Assembly: GCA_944989445.1 (NCBI GenBank)
Contig: CALYLW010000015.1
Coordinates: 1,416,124 to 1,480,123 of the forward strand
DNA from: Ampullaceana balthica
Lineage: Eukaryota; Mollusca; Gastropoda; Lymnaeidae
Reading direction: 5' to 3'
DNA length: 64,000 bases
The position numbers and the translations under genes were made by a program. Of the stretch, positions 35,501 through 41,265 are shown piece by piece. The stretch's first letter is position 1; each line of letters starts with the position of its first letter. The notes below the pieces were generated by a model, which worked only from the letters and a program-made list of their open reading frames with translations, did no database searches and was not told the DNA's origin.

Positions 35501-37817
35501 TGAAATGTGTGTAAAGTAGTTGATGAAATGTGTTTACAGTAGTTGATGAAATGTGTGTAAAGTAGTTGATGAAATGTGTGTAGAGTACATTAATTGTGTG
35601 TAGAGTACATTAATTGTGTGTAGAGTACATTAATTGGTCAATCTAACCTCCATATCACCAAAAAAATTATTTTAATATTCTCATCTTCTCAATTTCAAAA
35701 TCCAGACCAAAAAGTCAACATTTACCATAGACTGTACAATAAACTCAGTCAACATTTACCATAGACTGTACAATAAACTCAGTCAACATTTACCATAGAC
35801 TGTACAATAAACTCAGTCAACATTTACCATAGACTGTACAATAAACTCAGTCAACATTTACCATAGACTGTACAATAAACTCAGTCAACATTTACCATAG
35901 ACTGTACAATAAACTCAGTCAACATTTACCATAGACTGTACAATAAACTCAGTCAACATTTACCACAGACTTGAGGCAGGGATAGGATTACTGTACAATA
36001 AACTCAGATTTCATGTTATGAAGCCATTAAGATGCAGTTCAGGAGTTCTCAGACTTAGCCAGTTGGGGTCGCAGTAATTTTTAGGGTTATGAAATAATGT
36101 AACAGCACAGTTTAAAACTGGCTAAGGGAGGTAATCAAAATGATTAAATTAGCCACCAGTAAACAAAAAAAACAACAACAACGTGATCCTATTTGACATT
36201 CAACCTCAGAATCCTATGTAATGTTTGTTTTTATTTAAAAAAATCCCCTTAAATGTATAGTTTTCCCCAGGGCCTGACTAATCACAAAAATTTATTTTCA
36301 TGATTCATGTACAAGCACCATGATTGAGTTGCAACGCAATCATGGCGCTTGGACATGAATCATGGAAAATAAATTTCTGTACCCCTCCCCCTTTTCCCCC
36401 AGACAGGATTAGTGTCAATGCCAACACTTAAGTGTTGACAAGCTGAGTCCATTATAAAATCCTCAATAAATCAGGGGCCTCTTTAATCCAATCACAAATT
36501 TCAATTCACTTGTGTTTGTCCTATTAAGTCTTGGATTCATCCAATCACTGCCTCAAGTGTTGATACCTCTGTGAACATTCATCCAATCACTGCCTCGTGT
36601 TGATATCTCTGTGAACATTCATCCTATCACTGCCTCAAGTGTTGATATCTCTGTGAACATTCATCCTATCCCTGCCTCAAGTGTTGATATCTCTGTGAAC
36701 ATTCATCCTATCACTGCCTCAAGTGTTCATATCTTTGTGAACATTCATCCTATCACTGCCTCGTGTTGTAATGTGTGAACATTCATCCTATCACTGCCTC
36801 AAGTGTTGATATCTCTGTGAACATTCATCCTATCACTGCCTCGTGTTGATATCTCTATGAACATTCATACAATCACTGCCGCGTGTTGATATCTCTGTGA
36901 ACATTCATCCTATCACTGCCTCAAGTGTTGATATCTCTGTGAACATTCATCCTATCACTGCCTCGTGTTGTAATGTGTGAACATTCATCCTATCACTGCC
37001 TCAAGTGTTGATATCTCAGTGAACATTCATCCTATCACTGCCTCAAGTGTTGATATCTCTGTGAACATTCATCCTATCACTGCCTCAAGTGTTGATATCT
37101 CTGTGAACATTCATCCTATCACTGCCTCAAGTGTTGATATCTCTGTGAACATTCATCCTATCACTGCCTCAAGTGTTGATATCTCTGTGAACATTCATCC
37201 TATCACTGCCTCAAGTGTTGATATCTCTGTGAACATTCATCCTATCACTGCCTCAAGTGTGATATCTCTGTGAACATTCATGCAATCACTGCCTCGCGTT
37301 GATATCTCTGTGAACGTTCATCCTATCGCTGCCACAAGTGTTCATATCCAAACCATTAATGACAATTGTCAATATGTCAGACAACCAAACCATTAATGAC
37401 ATTTGTCAATATGTCAGACAACCAAACCATTAATGACATTTGTCTATATGTCAGACAACCAAACCATTAATTACATTTTTCAATATGTCAGACAACCAAA
37501 CCATTAATGACATTTTTCAATATGTCAGACAACTAAACCATTAATGACATTTGTCAATCTTGATTTAAAAACAAAAGTGTAACGAGGAATTGATCTGAAA
37601 TCTGAAGATTTTTAAAACACAAATTGTGTCCAGATCTTTGCCATTTATCAACTAAGCAATGTCCCAGTAATACAATAATAATAGCTAATTGACCAGGTAT
37701 ATCTAACATTGTGCCATCTATGTCTGTAGATACCTGGATGACGTGGCCCTACACCACTTGATTGATGCCCTGTGTAAGCTGTCCTCTGAGTCCATGGAGC
37801 TGGCCTATAACAACAGG
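2425..37817 (+). CDS. MON2: MON2 homolog, N-terminal part (18 coding exons, 3' end beyond window)
   Basis: Join: 2425-2541, 2940-3003, 3666-3793, 4858-4989, 9553-9685, 9884-9984, 10333-10458, 10779-10973, 11753-11877, 12902-13029, 13199-13352, 14191-14360, 15265-15352, 28655-28842, 29783-29913, 30504-30608, 33600-33757, 37730-37817. The join is 2331 nt, 777 codons, without a stop; all introns are GT-AG and all phases agree. The product matches animal MON2 along its length, for example LEELKLLQT (exon 4), CFRLHFTKD (exon 5), [18 protein letters not shown] (exon 7) and [15 protein letters not shown] (exon 8). MON2 is a large (about 1,700 residues in vertebrates) peripheral trans-Golgi/endosome scaffold, related to BIG/GBF Arf-GEFs by its N-terminal DCB and HUS regions but lacking a Sec7 domain. 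It acts in endosome-to-Golgi retrieval with flippase and DOPEY partners. The window covers a little under half of it: DCB, HUS and the start of the following helical repeats. Function is by homology only. Confidence 0.95.
2940..3003 (+). CDS. MON2: MON2 exon 2
   Basis: Residues 40-60 plus one base. Acceptor CATTTTCAG, donor GTAAGT. It encodes [15 protein letters not shown], corresponding to the second helical stretch of the DCB region. It is only 64 nt long and ends in phase 1; the split glycine codon is completed by exon 3. Confidence 0.9.
3666..3793 (+). CDS. MON2: MON2 exon 3
   Basis: Residues 61-103, DCB region. Acceptor TATGCTTCAG, donor ACG then GTTTGT (a weak donor). It encodes [14 protein letters not shown] and [16 protein letters not shown], typical of the MON2 DCB segment. 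Ends in phase 0. Confidence 0.92.
3934..4245. repeat. 28-bp minisatellite, about 11 copies (intron 3)
   Basis: Unit contains GGATTTATGTCTGAGCCATT; copies are nearly identical, with single changes such as GAGCAATT. Confidence 0.95.
4427..4639. repeat. 31-bp minisatellite, about 7 copies (intron 3)
   Basis: Unit contains AATCAGTGCCATAACTTAAA. Almost no divergence between copies, which suggests a recent expansion. Confidence 0.95.
4858..4989 (+). CDS. MON2: MON2 exon 4
   Basis: Residues 104-147, DCB region. Acceptor CCTTCCAG; donor CTTGCCAAG then GTTTGT. Exactly 44 codons; includes [18 protein letters not shown], one of the best conserved stretches of the family. Phase 0 on both sides. Confidence 0.95.
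5368..9034 (+). mobile_element. Helitron-like non-autonomous element (intron 4)
   Basis: The left end TCTATATATATAAAAATCAA follows an A; the right end is CTAG followed by T, with CGTTGCAACG (a short palindrome, 9008-9017) just before it. TC...CTAG between A and T is the Helitron hallmark. The interior has no Rep/helicase coding capacity. It consists of diverged repeats around ATGAAACTTTTGGAGACTTT (near 5440, 5770, 6100, 6620) and GC islands such as GGGGCGCCGGGGGCCC. A second left end (TCTATATATATAAAAATCAA) occurs at 6547, so this is probably two nested or tandem elements. Confidence 0.7.
9328..9452. repeat. 32-bp minisatellite, 4 copies (intron 4)
   Basis: Unit contains ACTGTACCACGTATC at 32-bp spacing, ending about 100 bp before the exon 5 acceptor. 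Confidence 0.9.
9553..9685 (+). CDS. MON2: MON2 exon 5
   Basis: Residues 148-191 plus one base, end of the DCB region. Acceptor TTTGTCTAAAG (AAG rather than CAG), donor GTAACT. It encodes [16 protein letters not shown] followed by an alanine-rich helix and IFDRVV, as in other MON2 proteins. The exon follows a 4.6 kb intron that carries the Helitron-like element. Confidence 0.94.
9884..9984 (+). CDS. MON2: MON2 exon 6 (variable linker)
   Basis: Residues 192-225. Acceptor GATACCCAG, donor GTCAGT. The exon carries a poorly conserved polar linker between DCB and HUS (lysine, serine and proline rich) followed by the conserved [10 protein letters not shown], which leads into the HUS region. The split first codon GAA joins correctly to exon 5. 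Confidence 0.9.
10333..10458 (+). CDS. MON2: MON2 exon 7
   Basis: Residues 226-267. It encodes [13 protein letters not shown] and [18 protein letters not shown], diagnostic for MON2 and the first part of the HUS region. Acceptor GTCACAG, donor GTTATA (weak). 42 codons, phase 0 on both sides. Confidence 0.96.
10779..10973 (+). CDS. MON2: MON2 exon 8
   Basis: Residues 268-332, the longest exon seen here. It encodes [20 protein letters not shown], a short proline-rich segment ([12 protein letters not shown]), then [18 protein letters not shown]. Acceptor CCTTTCAG, donor GTGAGA. All of it is strongly conserved in animal MON2. Confidence 0.96.
11753..11877 (+). CDS. MON2: MON2 exon 9 (donor repeated downstream)
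   Basis: Residues 333-373 plus two bases. It encodes [16 protein letters not shown] and [13 protein letters not shown]. Acceptor GCCACAG; donor at 11878 (CAA then GTAAGT). The donor is the first unit of a 26-bp tandem array, so six more donor-like sites follow in intron 9. The homology fixes the first as the functional one. Confidence 0.95.
11872..12052 (+). repeat. 26-bp minisatellite that begins with the exon 9 donor, 7 copies
   Basis: Unit around ACAAGTAAGTTGTGCCCCTT. GT dinucleotides in donor context lie at 11878 (real), 11904, 11930, 11956, 11982, 12008 and 12034, exactly 26 bp apart. The contexts are GTAAGT, GTAAGA, GTAAGC, GTAAGT, GTAAGT, GTGAGT and GTAAGT. Confidence 0.92.
12162..12878. 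repeat. 42-bp minisatellite, about 17 copies (intron 9)
   Basis: Unit contains TGACTGACTCCTGCGTCCAA and TGTGTCATGACTTGTGTGTT. The array ends 23 bp before the exon 10 acceptor. One copy (near 12450) carries a small TCAG insertion. Confidence 0.95.
12902..13029 (+). CDS. MON2: MON2 exon 10 (HUS box)
   Basis: Residues 374-416 plus one base. It contains [20 protein letters not shown] (about residues 375-394), the MON2 counterpart of the HUS box of large Arf-GEFs, and then [11 protein letters not shown]. Acceptor CTAATCACCAG, donor GTATGA. A 42-bp array ends shortly before the acceptor. Confidence 0.95.
13199..13352 (+). CDS. MON2: MON2 exon 11
   Basis: Residues 417-467 plus two bases. It carries a low-complexity glycine/proline-rich linker ([11 protein letters not shown]) and then [11 protein letters not shown], which aligns with the FEYRGTWIP-type motif of vertebrate MON2. 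Acceptor CTCTGCAG, donor GTAAGT. GC content is clearly higher than in the surrounding introns. Confidence 0.92.
13363..13796. repeat. 41-bp minisatellite, about 10 copies (intron 11)
   Basis: Starts about 10 bp after the exon 11 donor. Unit contains AGTTTAACATTGTCAAACCT and CACTGTAGTCAGCATTG. Confidence 0.94.
14082..14165. repeat. 36-bp tandem repeat, about 2.3 copies (intron 11)
   Basis: Contains AGTAATGACATGAAAAGTTT; the last partial copy ends 25 bp before the exon 12 acceptor. Confidence 0.88.
14191..14360 (+). CDS. MON2: MON2 exon 12
   Basis: Residues 468-524 plus one base. It encodes [20 protein letters not shown], conserved in MON2, then an acidic, poorly conserved linker. Acceptor GTTTCCAG, donor GTGAGT. 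The ends fit: TT from exon 11 plus T gives Phe, and the final T plus CT from exon 13 gives Ser. Confidence 0.92.
14383..14526. repeat. 32-bp minisatellite, about 4 copies (intron 12)
   Basis: Unit contains GATCAGTTGGCTGGACATTT; begins about 20 bp after the exon 12 donor. Confidence 0.93.
14638..14736. repeat. 53-bp duplication, about 2 copies (intron 12)
   Basis: Both copies carry TTAATGTGACACCAGTTGTC; the second copy is truncated at the end. Confidence 0.85.
15012..15222. repeat. 29-bp minisatellite, about 7 copies (intron 12)
   Basis: Unit contains GTTAGAGCTGACTGCTGCCG followed by TGTAAGTG. The last copies are near-identical; the first ones diverge. Confidence 0.93.
15265..15352 (+). CDS. 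MON2: MON2 exon 13
   Basis: Residues 525-553 plus two bases. It encodes [16 protein letters not shown], matching the conserved [15 protein letters not shown] of MON2. Acceptor CCCTGCAG, donor AG then GTAAGC. It is followed by the 13.3 kb repeat-filled intron 13. Confidence 0.95.
15622..15962. repeat. C-rich polypyrimidine tract with 14-16 bp repeats (intron 13)
   Basis: About 340 bp composed almost only of C, T and A as CATTCCCCACCTTCCC-type units. The - strand is the matching G-rich tract with dozens of GGGG/GGG runs. Open frames on both strands across it are an artefact of composition. Confidence 0.93.
15963..16585. other. intron 13 unique sequence, nothing recognised
   Basis: AT-rich, no coding similarity, repeat array or RNA gene seen. 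Confidence 0.5.
16586..17384. repeat. 32-bp minisatellite, about 25 copies (intron 13)
   Basis: Unit contains TTTTAACATTTAGTCAAACA followed by CTTGAGAAAATG. Copies are nearly identical; a GAGGAAATG variant clusters at about 17060-17150 and 17220. Confidence 0.96.
17457..17504. repeat. perfect 18-bp inverted repeat (hairpin) in intron 13
   Basis: Left arm AAGGTTGGTCCACACCTC (17457-17474), 12-nt loop, right arm GAGGTGTGGACCAACCTT (17487-17504). No mismatches. It could be two abutting transposon termini or a hairpin-forming transcript segment. Confidence 0.9.
17743..18332. repeat. 23-bp minisatellite, about 26 copies (intron 13)
   Basis: Unit contains GATATAATCCTCCATCCACT. Some copies are shortened by 3 bp or more. 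Open frames on the - strand ([16 protein letters not shown] type) are products of the 23-bp period. Confidence 0.95.
18421..19202. repeat. 44-bp minisatellite, about 18 copies (intron 13)
   Basis: Unit contains GGATAGAGGGTCATTATCTA and AATGTTGACAAA. Two subtypes exist: TTATCTA...GTAAGAATG (first half) and TTACCTA...ATAGGATTG (second half). Confidence 0.95.
19194..19437. repeat. 17-bp minisatellite, about 14 copies, derived from the 44-bp unit
   Basis: Unit AATGTTGACAAAGGATG is a sub-segment of the preceding 44-bp unit (AATGTTGACAAAGGATAG), so this array arose inside the other. Confidence 0.94.
19517..19744. repeat. 36-bp minisatellite, about 6 copies (intron 13)
   Basis: Unit contains GTGTCATCTTAAACCTTTCC and TATAGCCATAAC. 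Confidence 0.94.
19848..20228. repeat. 34-bp minisatellite, about 11 copies (intron 13)
   Basis: Unit contains TGACCCAGCCCTTGTGCCCA. Copies alternate GACCGTCAG and GACTGTCAG for several units, which suggests a 68-bp dimer. Confidence 0.94.
20229..20737. other. intron 13 AT-rich sequence, nothing recognised
   Basis: No coding similarity or repeat array seen. Confidence 0.5.
20738..20988. repeat. 11-bp repeat (AATAACATCAC), about 22 copies
   Basis: Short, slightly variable units (AATAACATCAC, AATGACATCAC, AATAAAATCAC). Confidence 0.93.
20989..21545. other. intron 13 unique sequence, nothing recognised
   Basis: AT-rich; only a short duplication around TGTTGTTAAGTAAAGGGAGT near 21400-21450. 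Confidence 0.5.
21546..28668 (+). repeat. 80-bp minisatellite, about 89 copies, containing the exon 14 acceptor and exon start
   Basis: Each unit contains TGCTTCCAATAACCACAG, the exact sequence before the exon 14 splice junction, followed by CAAGGATGAGACG or CACTGATGAGACG. The first unit (junction equivalent at 21614) is diverged upstream; the last is the exon itself (28655). The distance 21614 to 28655 is 7041 bp, that is 88 periods of 80 plus one inserted base near 24606. Variation is limited to a few sites: CCACAG/CCGCAG, AAGGAT/ACTGAT and TATTTAAT/TATTGAAT. Confidence 0.97.
28655..28842 (+). CDS. MON2: MON2 exon 14 (acceptor lies in an 80-bp tandem array)
   Basis: Residues 554-616 plus one base. 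It begins CACTGATGAGACGGCCACAG (AG plus C gives Ser, then TDETATE), matching the STDEAATE motif of animal MON2. It continues with [12 protein letters not shown] [19 protein letters not shown]. Donor GTAGAA. The acceptor (AACCACAG) and the first 14 exon bases (AG-CACTGATGAGACG minus the AG of exon 13, plus one) are shared with the upstream array, of which this is the last, truncated unit. Homology after the repeat boundary shows that this is the true exon. Confidence 0.95.
28918..29370. repeat. 14-bp minisatellite (CTGCCACCTGCTGT), about 32 units (intron 14)
   Basis: Starts 75 bp after the exon 14 donor. Each unit carries CACCTG, an E-box. Sub-variants (TTGTCTGCCACCTGATGTCTG) form short higher-order groups near 29170-29235. 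Confidence 0.94.
29371..29782. other. remainder of intron 14, nothing recognised
   Basis: AT-rich, with an ATATATATACATATATAT stretch near 29685-29702. Confidence 0.5.
29783..29913 (+). CDS. MON2: MON2 exon 15
   Basis: Residues 617-660. It is a weakly conserved serine-rich linker that contains [11 protein letters not shown], the counterpart of the QQVVAVGQPL segment of vertebrate MON2. Acceptor TGAATATTGCAG; donor ATG then GTGGGT at 29914. That donor is the first unit of a 14-bp array. Less certain than its neighbours because most of it is not conserved, but the phase and the VVAVG motif fit. Confidence 0.88.
29914..30011 (+). repeat. 14-bp minisatellite that begins with the exon 15 donor, 7 copies
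   Basis: Unit GTGGGTCAATGTTG. GTGGGT starts at 29914 (real donor), 29928, 29942, 29956, 29970, 29984 and 29998. The frame of exon 15 stays open through the whole array. Confidence 0.93.
30336..30494. repeat. 41-bp minisatellite, about 4 copies (intron 15)
   Basis: Unit contains GTTAATGGTAATATGTGCAT and AATTGGGAACATT; it ends about 10 bp before the exon 16 acceptor, whose TTTGGGAACATTCTTTGCAG belongs to a diverged last copy. Confidence 0.93.
30504..30608 (+). CDS. MON2: MON2 exon 16
   Basis: Residues 661-695, exactly 35 codons. It encodes [20 protein letters not shown] and [11 protein letters not shown], close to [20 protein letters not shown] of vertebrate MON2. Acceptor TTCTTTGCAG, donor CTACAG then GTAAAT at 30609. 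Its 3' end and donor are duplicated in the intron behind it. Confidence 0.96.
30569..31073 (+). repeat. exon 16 donor region in three copies, one split by a SINE
   Basis: Copy A is the real exon end and donor (CTAGGGTCAGC...GTGCTGACCACTCTACAG, donor 30609, then GTAAATGTTGGTTTGTGTTC). Copy B (30633-30704) has donor-like sites at 30665 and 30683. Copy C (30705-31073) has one at 31050 and is interrupted by the SINE at 30720-31024. The intronic GTAAATGTTGGTTTGTGTTC is identical in all three. Confidence 0.9.
30720..31024 (-). mobile_element. tRNA-derived SINE, flanked by CAGCTT duplication
   Basis: On the - strand the head carries a Pol III B-box-like AGGTTCGATTCC (30962-30973) and an A-box-like TGGTCGAGTGACATG upstream of it (about 30994-31014). 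The flanks CAGCTT at 30714-30719 and 31025-31030 look like a target-site duplication. The body near 30760-30800 has a small internal duplication (CCACAGACCATCCCGGTCTG). A related partial copy lies at 32133-32225. Confidence 0.75.
31121..31409. repeat. 35/42-bp minisatellite, about 8 copies (intron 16)
   Basis: Unit contains ATGCTTCATTTGTTGTGTAC; some copies have an extra TGTATTG. Confidence 0.92.
31404..32131. repeat. 15-bp minisatellite, about 48 copies (intron 16)
   Basis: Unit CGTGGTCCTTCATAG with frequent variants (TCATTCATAG, TCCTTGATAG, TGTCGTCC). The frames open on both strands follow from the 15-bp period. Confidence 0.94.
32133..32225 (+). mobile_element. partial SINE, same family as 30720-31024
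   Basis: The reverse complement matches the part around 30722-30825 (CTTGTCTTATC, GCTCCTTCTA, ACAGAAGATT, TTGGCAAGTGA). The tRNA-like head is missing; the 15-bp array abuts directly in its place. Confidence 0.65.
32345..33587. repeat. 30-bp minisatellite, about 42 copies, with 27-bp variants (intron 16)
   Basis: Unit contains GTTACAATGTTGCCGTTGTG and TTCACCTGTT. Several copies lack ACA and are 27 bp. Variants recur at about 501-bp spacing. The array runs up to the pyrimidine tract of the exon 17 acceptor. Open frames of about 430-466 codons on both strands are repeat artefacts. Confidence 0.96.
33600..33757 (+). CDS. MON2: MON2 exon 17
   Basis: Residues 696-747 plus two bases. It encodes [17 protein letters not shown] and [19 protein letters not shown]. 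Acceptor GTCTCTCTCAG at 33599, immediately after the 30-bp array; donor CA then GTAAGT. Strongly conserved. Confidence 0.96.
33843..34206. repeat. 28-bp minisatellite, 13 copies (intron 17)
   Basis: Unit contains GAAACAGTCCATAAAATAGC; the copies look identical. Confidence 0.96.
34207..34744. other. intron 17 AT-rich sequence, nothing recognised
   Basis: No coding similarity or array seen. Confidence 0.5.
34745..35165. repeat. 47-bp minisatellite, about 9 copies (intron 17)
   Basis: Unit contains GATGTTGAGAACCACTGACA and CAGTCCTGGGTGTCAGTATG. Confidence 0.94.
35176..35635. repeat. 23-bp minisatellite, about 18 copies, followed by three 20-bp units (intron 17)
   Basis: Unit contains AGTTGATGAAATGTGTGTAA. 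From about 35573 it changes into three copies of GTGTGTAGAGTACATTAATT. Confidence 0.94.
35712..35966. repeat. 34-bp minisatellite, about 7.5 copies (intron 17)
   Basis: Unit contains AGTCAACATTTACCATAGAC and TGTACAATAAACTC; near-identical copies. Confidence 0.95.
36288..36376. repeat. imperfect inverted repeat, about 39-bp arms (intron 17)
   Basis: Left arm starts AAATTTATTTTCATGATTCA, right arm ends TGAATCATGGAAAATAAATT; the centre is AGTTGCAACG. Long hairpin with few mismatches; possibly a small MITE. Confidence 0.75.
36532..37345. repeat. 42-bp minisatellite, about 20 copies (intron 17)
   Basis: Unit contains GAACATTCATCCTATCACTG and TGTTGATATCTCTGT. Copies without AAG (CCTCGTGTTG) alternate with full ones. 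Confidence 0.95.
37346..37556. repeat. 37-bp minisatellite, about 6 copies (intron 17)
   Basis: Unit contains ACCATTAATGACATTTGTCA and TATGTCAGACAACC. Confidence 0.94.
37730..37817 (+). CDS. MON2: MON2 exon 18 (last exon in window)
   Basis: Residues 748-777. It encodes [20 protein letters not shown] and MELAYNNR, matching the YLDDVSLHHLINALCSLS stretch of vertebrate MON2. Acceptor TGTCTGTAG, donor AGG then GTAAGT at 37818. I looked for the expected next exon (EPSLFAVAKLLETGL-like) in the remaining 26 kb and did not see it. Confidence 0.94.
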
Positions 37818-37862
37818 GTAAGTTTGGCTCTTATGTCATTGACTTCACTACTGTAAATGGCA

Positions 37863-38840
37863 CCATGGGATTGGATGTAGTCCTAGTTAGGGTTCCATTG
37901 ATGGGATTGGATGTAGTCCTAGTTAGGGTTCCATTGATGGGACTGAATGTAGTCCTAGTTAGGGTTCCATTGATGGGACTGAATGTAGTCCTAGTTAGGG
38001 TTCCATTGATGGGATTGGATGTAGTCCTAGTTAGGGTTCCATTGATGGGACTGAATGTAGTCCTAGTTAGGGTTCCATTGATTTGACTGAATGTAGTCCT
38101 AGTTAGGGTTCCATTGATGGGACTGAATGTAGTCCTAGTTAGGGTTCTATTGATGGGACTGAATGTAGTCCTAGTTAGGGTTCCATTGATGGGACTGAAT
38201 GTAGTCCTAGTTAGGGTTCCATTGATGGTATTAGATGTAGTCCTAGTTAGGATTCCATTGATGTGATTGAATGTAGTCCTAGTTAGGGTTCCATTGATGG
38301 GACTGAATGTAGTCCTAGTTAGGGTTCCATTGATGGGACTGAATGTAGTCCTAGTTAGGGTTCCATTGATGGGACTGAATGTAGTCCTAGTTAGGGTTCC
38401 ATTGATGGGACTGAATGTAGTCCTAGTTAGGGTTCCATTGATGGGACTGAATGTAGTCCTAGTTAGGGTTCCATTGATGGGACTGAATGTAGTCCTAGTT
38501 AGGGTTCCATTGATGGGACTGAATGTAGTCCTAGTTAGGGTTCCATTGATGGGACTGAATCTAGTCCTAGTTAGGGTTCCATTGATGGGACTGAATGTAG
38601 TCCTAGTTAGGGTTCCATTGATGGGATTGGATGTAGTCCTAGTTAGGGTTCCATTGATGGGACTGAATGTAGTCCTAGTTAGGGTTCCATTGATGGGACT
38701 GAATGTAGTCCTAGTTAGGGTTCCATTGATGGGACTGAATGTAGTCCTAGTTAGGGTTCCATTGATGGGACTGAATGTAGTCCTAGTTAGGGTTCCATTG
38801 ATGGGACTGAATGTAGTCCTAGTTAGGGTTCCATTGATAT
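37863..38840. repeat. 36-bp minisatellite, 27 copies (intron 18)
   Basis: Starts 45 bp after the exon 18 donor. Unit contains GGGACTGAATGTAGTCCTAG and TTAGGGTTCCATTGAT. Open frame is an artefact of the 36-bp period. Confidence 0.96.
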
Positions 38841-38941
38841 TGCCATTAACTCTGGTTGAAAATTAGTTGAAAAGAAGAATGAGTTTTCAGACATATGGTT
38901 TATGGTAAAAAGTATTGGAAGGAGGGCACATGTGTGCTAGT

Positions 38942-39938
38942 GGCTTATGGGCCTCTATCATTACCTGTGCCAATGTGATGGCCCTCTATCATTACCTGTG
39001 CCAATGGGATGGCCCTCTATCATTACCTGTGCCAATGTGATGGCCCTCTATCATTACCTGTGCCAATGTGATGGCCCTCTATCATTACCTGTGCCAATGG
39101 GATGGCCCTCTATCATTACCTGTGCCAATGTGATGTCCCTTTATTATTACCTGTGCCAATGTGATGTCCCTCTATCATTACCTGTGCCAATGGGATGGCC
39201 CTCTATCATTACCTGTGCCAATGTGATGTCCCTCTATCATTACCTGTGCCAATGTGATGGCCCTCTATCATTACCTGTGCCAATGTGATGGCCCTCTATC
39301 ATTACCTGTGCCAATGTGATGTCCCTCTATCATTACCTGTGCAAATGTGATGACCCTCTATCATTACCTGAGCCAATGTGATGTCCCTCTATCATTACCT
39401 GGGCCAATGGGATGGCCCTCTATCATTACCTGAGCCAATGTGATGTCCCTCTATCATTACCTGTGCCAATGTGATGGCCCTCTATCATTACCTGTGCCAA
39501 TGTGATGGCCCTCTATCATTACCTGAGCCAATGTGATGTCCCTCTATCATTACCTGGGCCAATGGGATGGCCCTCTATCATTACCTGAGCCAATGTGATG
39601 TCCCTCTATCATTACCTGTGCCAATGTGATGGCCCTCTATCATTACCTGGGCCAATGGGATGGCCCTCTATCATTACCTGAGCCAATGTGATGTCCCTCT
39701 ATCATTACCTGGGCCAATGGGATGGCCCTCTATCATTACCTGGGCCAATGGGATGGCCCTCTATCATTACCTGAGCCAATGTGATGTCCCTCTATCATTA
39801 CCTGTGCCAATGGGATGGCCCTCTATCATTACCTGTGCCAATGTGATGACCCTCTATCATTACCTGAGCCAATGTGATGTCCCTCTATCATTACCTGGGC
39901 CAATGGGATGGCCCTCTACCTGTGCCAATGTGATGGGT
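38942..39938. repeat. 31-bp minisatellite, about 32 copies (intron 18)
   Basis: Unit contains CCTCTATCATTACCTGTGCC and AATGTGATG; variants are GTGCC/GAGCC/GGGCC and GTGATG/GGGATG. Confidence 0.95.
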
Positions 39939-39975
39939 TCTCTTTAAGCTTTGATCATTTCTACTGGTCTACTGT

Positions 39976-40231
39976 GTCTAAAACCCTGAGTTTTATGGGA
40001 AGTTAGCAAGTATGTGTCTAAAACCCTGAGTTTTATGGGCAGTTAGCAAGTATTTGTCTAAAACCCTGAGTTTTATGGGCAGTTAGCAAGTATGTGTCTA
40101 AAACCCTGAGTTTTATGGGCAGTTAGCAAGTATGTGTCTAAAACCCTGAGTTTTATGGGCAGTTAGCAAGTATGTGTCTAAAACCCTGAGTTTTATGGGC
40201 AGTTAGCAAGTATGTGTCTAAAACCCTGGCA
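39976..40231. repeat. 40-bp minisatellite, about 6 copies (intron 18)
   Basis: Unit contains CTAAAACCCTGAGTTTTATG and GGCAGTTAGCAAGTATGTGT. Confidence 0.94.
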
Positions 40232-40316
40232 TTCAACTATTGTTTAAATGACATTTAATTTATAGATTTATTTTGCTGTTAGTCATAAAGCTGGCATAAA
40301 TCTTATGCCATACTCA

Positions 40317-40437
40317 TACATGAAATGGTATGTTCTGCTCTGACATGAAATGATGTATTAGCTCTGACATGAAATGATGTATTAGCTCTGACATGAAATG
40401 ATGTATTAGCTCTGACATGAAATGCTATATTCTACAC
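40317..40437. repeat. 24-bp minisatellite, about 5 copies (intron 18)
   Basis: Unit contains AGCTCTGACATGAAATGATG. Confidence 0.92.
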
Positions 40438-40448
40438 TGTCATTCAAT

Positions 40449-41001
40449 ATACAAGGAGTTCTCAGGTTGCGCTGGTCCCGACTTATGCTGTTTCGTGGTT
40501 ACAAACGCTCCCACATAAAAATATAAAACATAATACATGTATTACGTGTCATTTCGCCTCTTTTTATTAATATTTACTTTAATTCACGTGGAAAGGAATT
40601 GTTCTCTCTTTTTAAATTAACATTTACTTTATTTAATTTAATAAGGAATTGCTTTCTTTTTTTTTAAATACTTTTTTTTATGTCATTAACTGTTCCATTT
40701 TTTATAGCACTGCAGGTACAGTACTTTACAGAGTATATATATCAACGTTGTAACCCGAGGATCCCCTGTACTTTTCTGTAACCCAAGGACCCCCTGTACT
40801 TTTCTGTAACCCGAGGACCCCCTGTACTTTTCTGTAACCCGAGGACCCCCTGTACTTTTCTGTAACCCGAGGACCCCCTGTACTTTTCTGTAACCCGAGG
40901 ACCCCCTGTACTTTTCTGTAACCCGAGGACCCCCTGTACTTTTCTGTAACCCGAGGACCCCCTGTACTTTTCTGTAACCCGAGGACCCCCTGTACTTTTC
41001 T
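40449..41001. mobile_element. MITE-like element with its right end amplified (intron 18)
   Basis: The left end ATACAAGGAGTTCTCAGGTT is roughly the reverse complement of GTAACCCGAGGACCCCCTGT at the right. The right end repeats about 9 times as a 28-bp unit at 40746-41001. Sequence at 40449-40508 (GACTTATGCTGTTTCGTGGT) is matched in reverse at 49589-49654 (GAAACAGCGTAAGTCG), so this is a dispersed family. Borders are uncertain. Confidence 0.55.
40746..41001. repeat. 28-bp minisatellite, about 9 copies
   Basis: Unit contains GTAACCCGAGGACCCCCTGT followed by ACTTTTCT; near-identical copies. Confidence 0.95.
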
Positions 41002-41265
41002 GCTGTGTTAGTTGTACAGACTATACAAACAACATAGCCAATAAAGACTCTGTTGAAAAATAAATCACATCCATACATTTTCGAAATGTCTAATTTATAG
41101 ATCATTTGAAAGTACACATGTTTTCTAGTGTAAGTCTGTCTTGTTCACGCCCACACACTTTGGTCAAGCTTTTAAATAACTTACTGAAGAACAAAAGAAC
41201 ATTTAAATACTCTGATCTGACACTTCCTGAAAACAAAGTGCTTCAAATTGTGTTCGCTAACCCAG

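Noticed and set aside
37863..38840. Telomere-like sequence (TTAGGG in every unit)
   Set aside because: TTAGGG occurs once per 36-bp unit (AGTTAGGGTTCC) and not as a continuous telomeric repeat; interstitial telomere origin is not supported.
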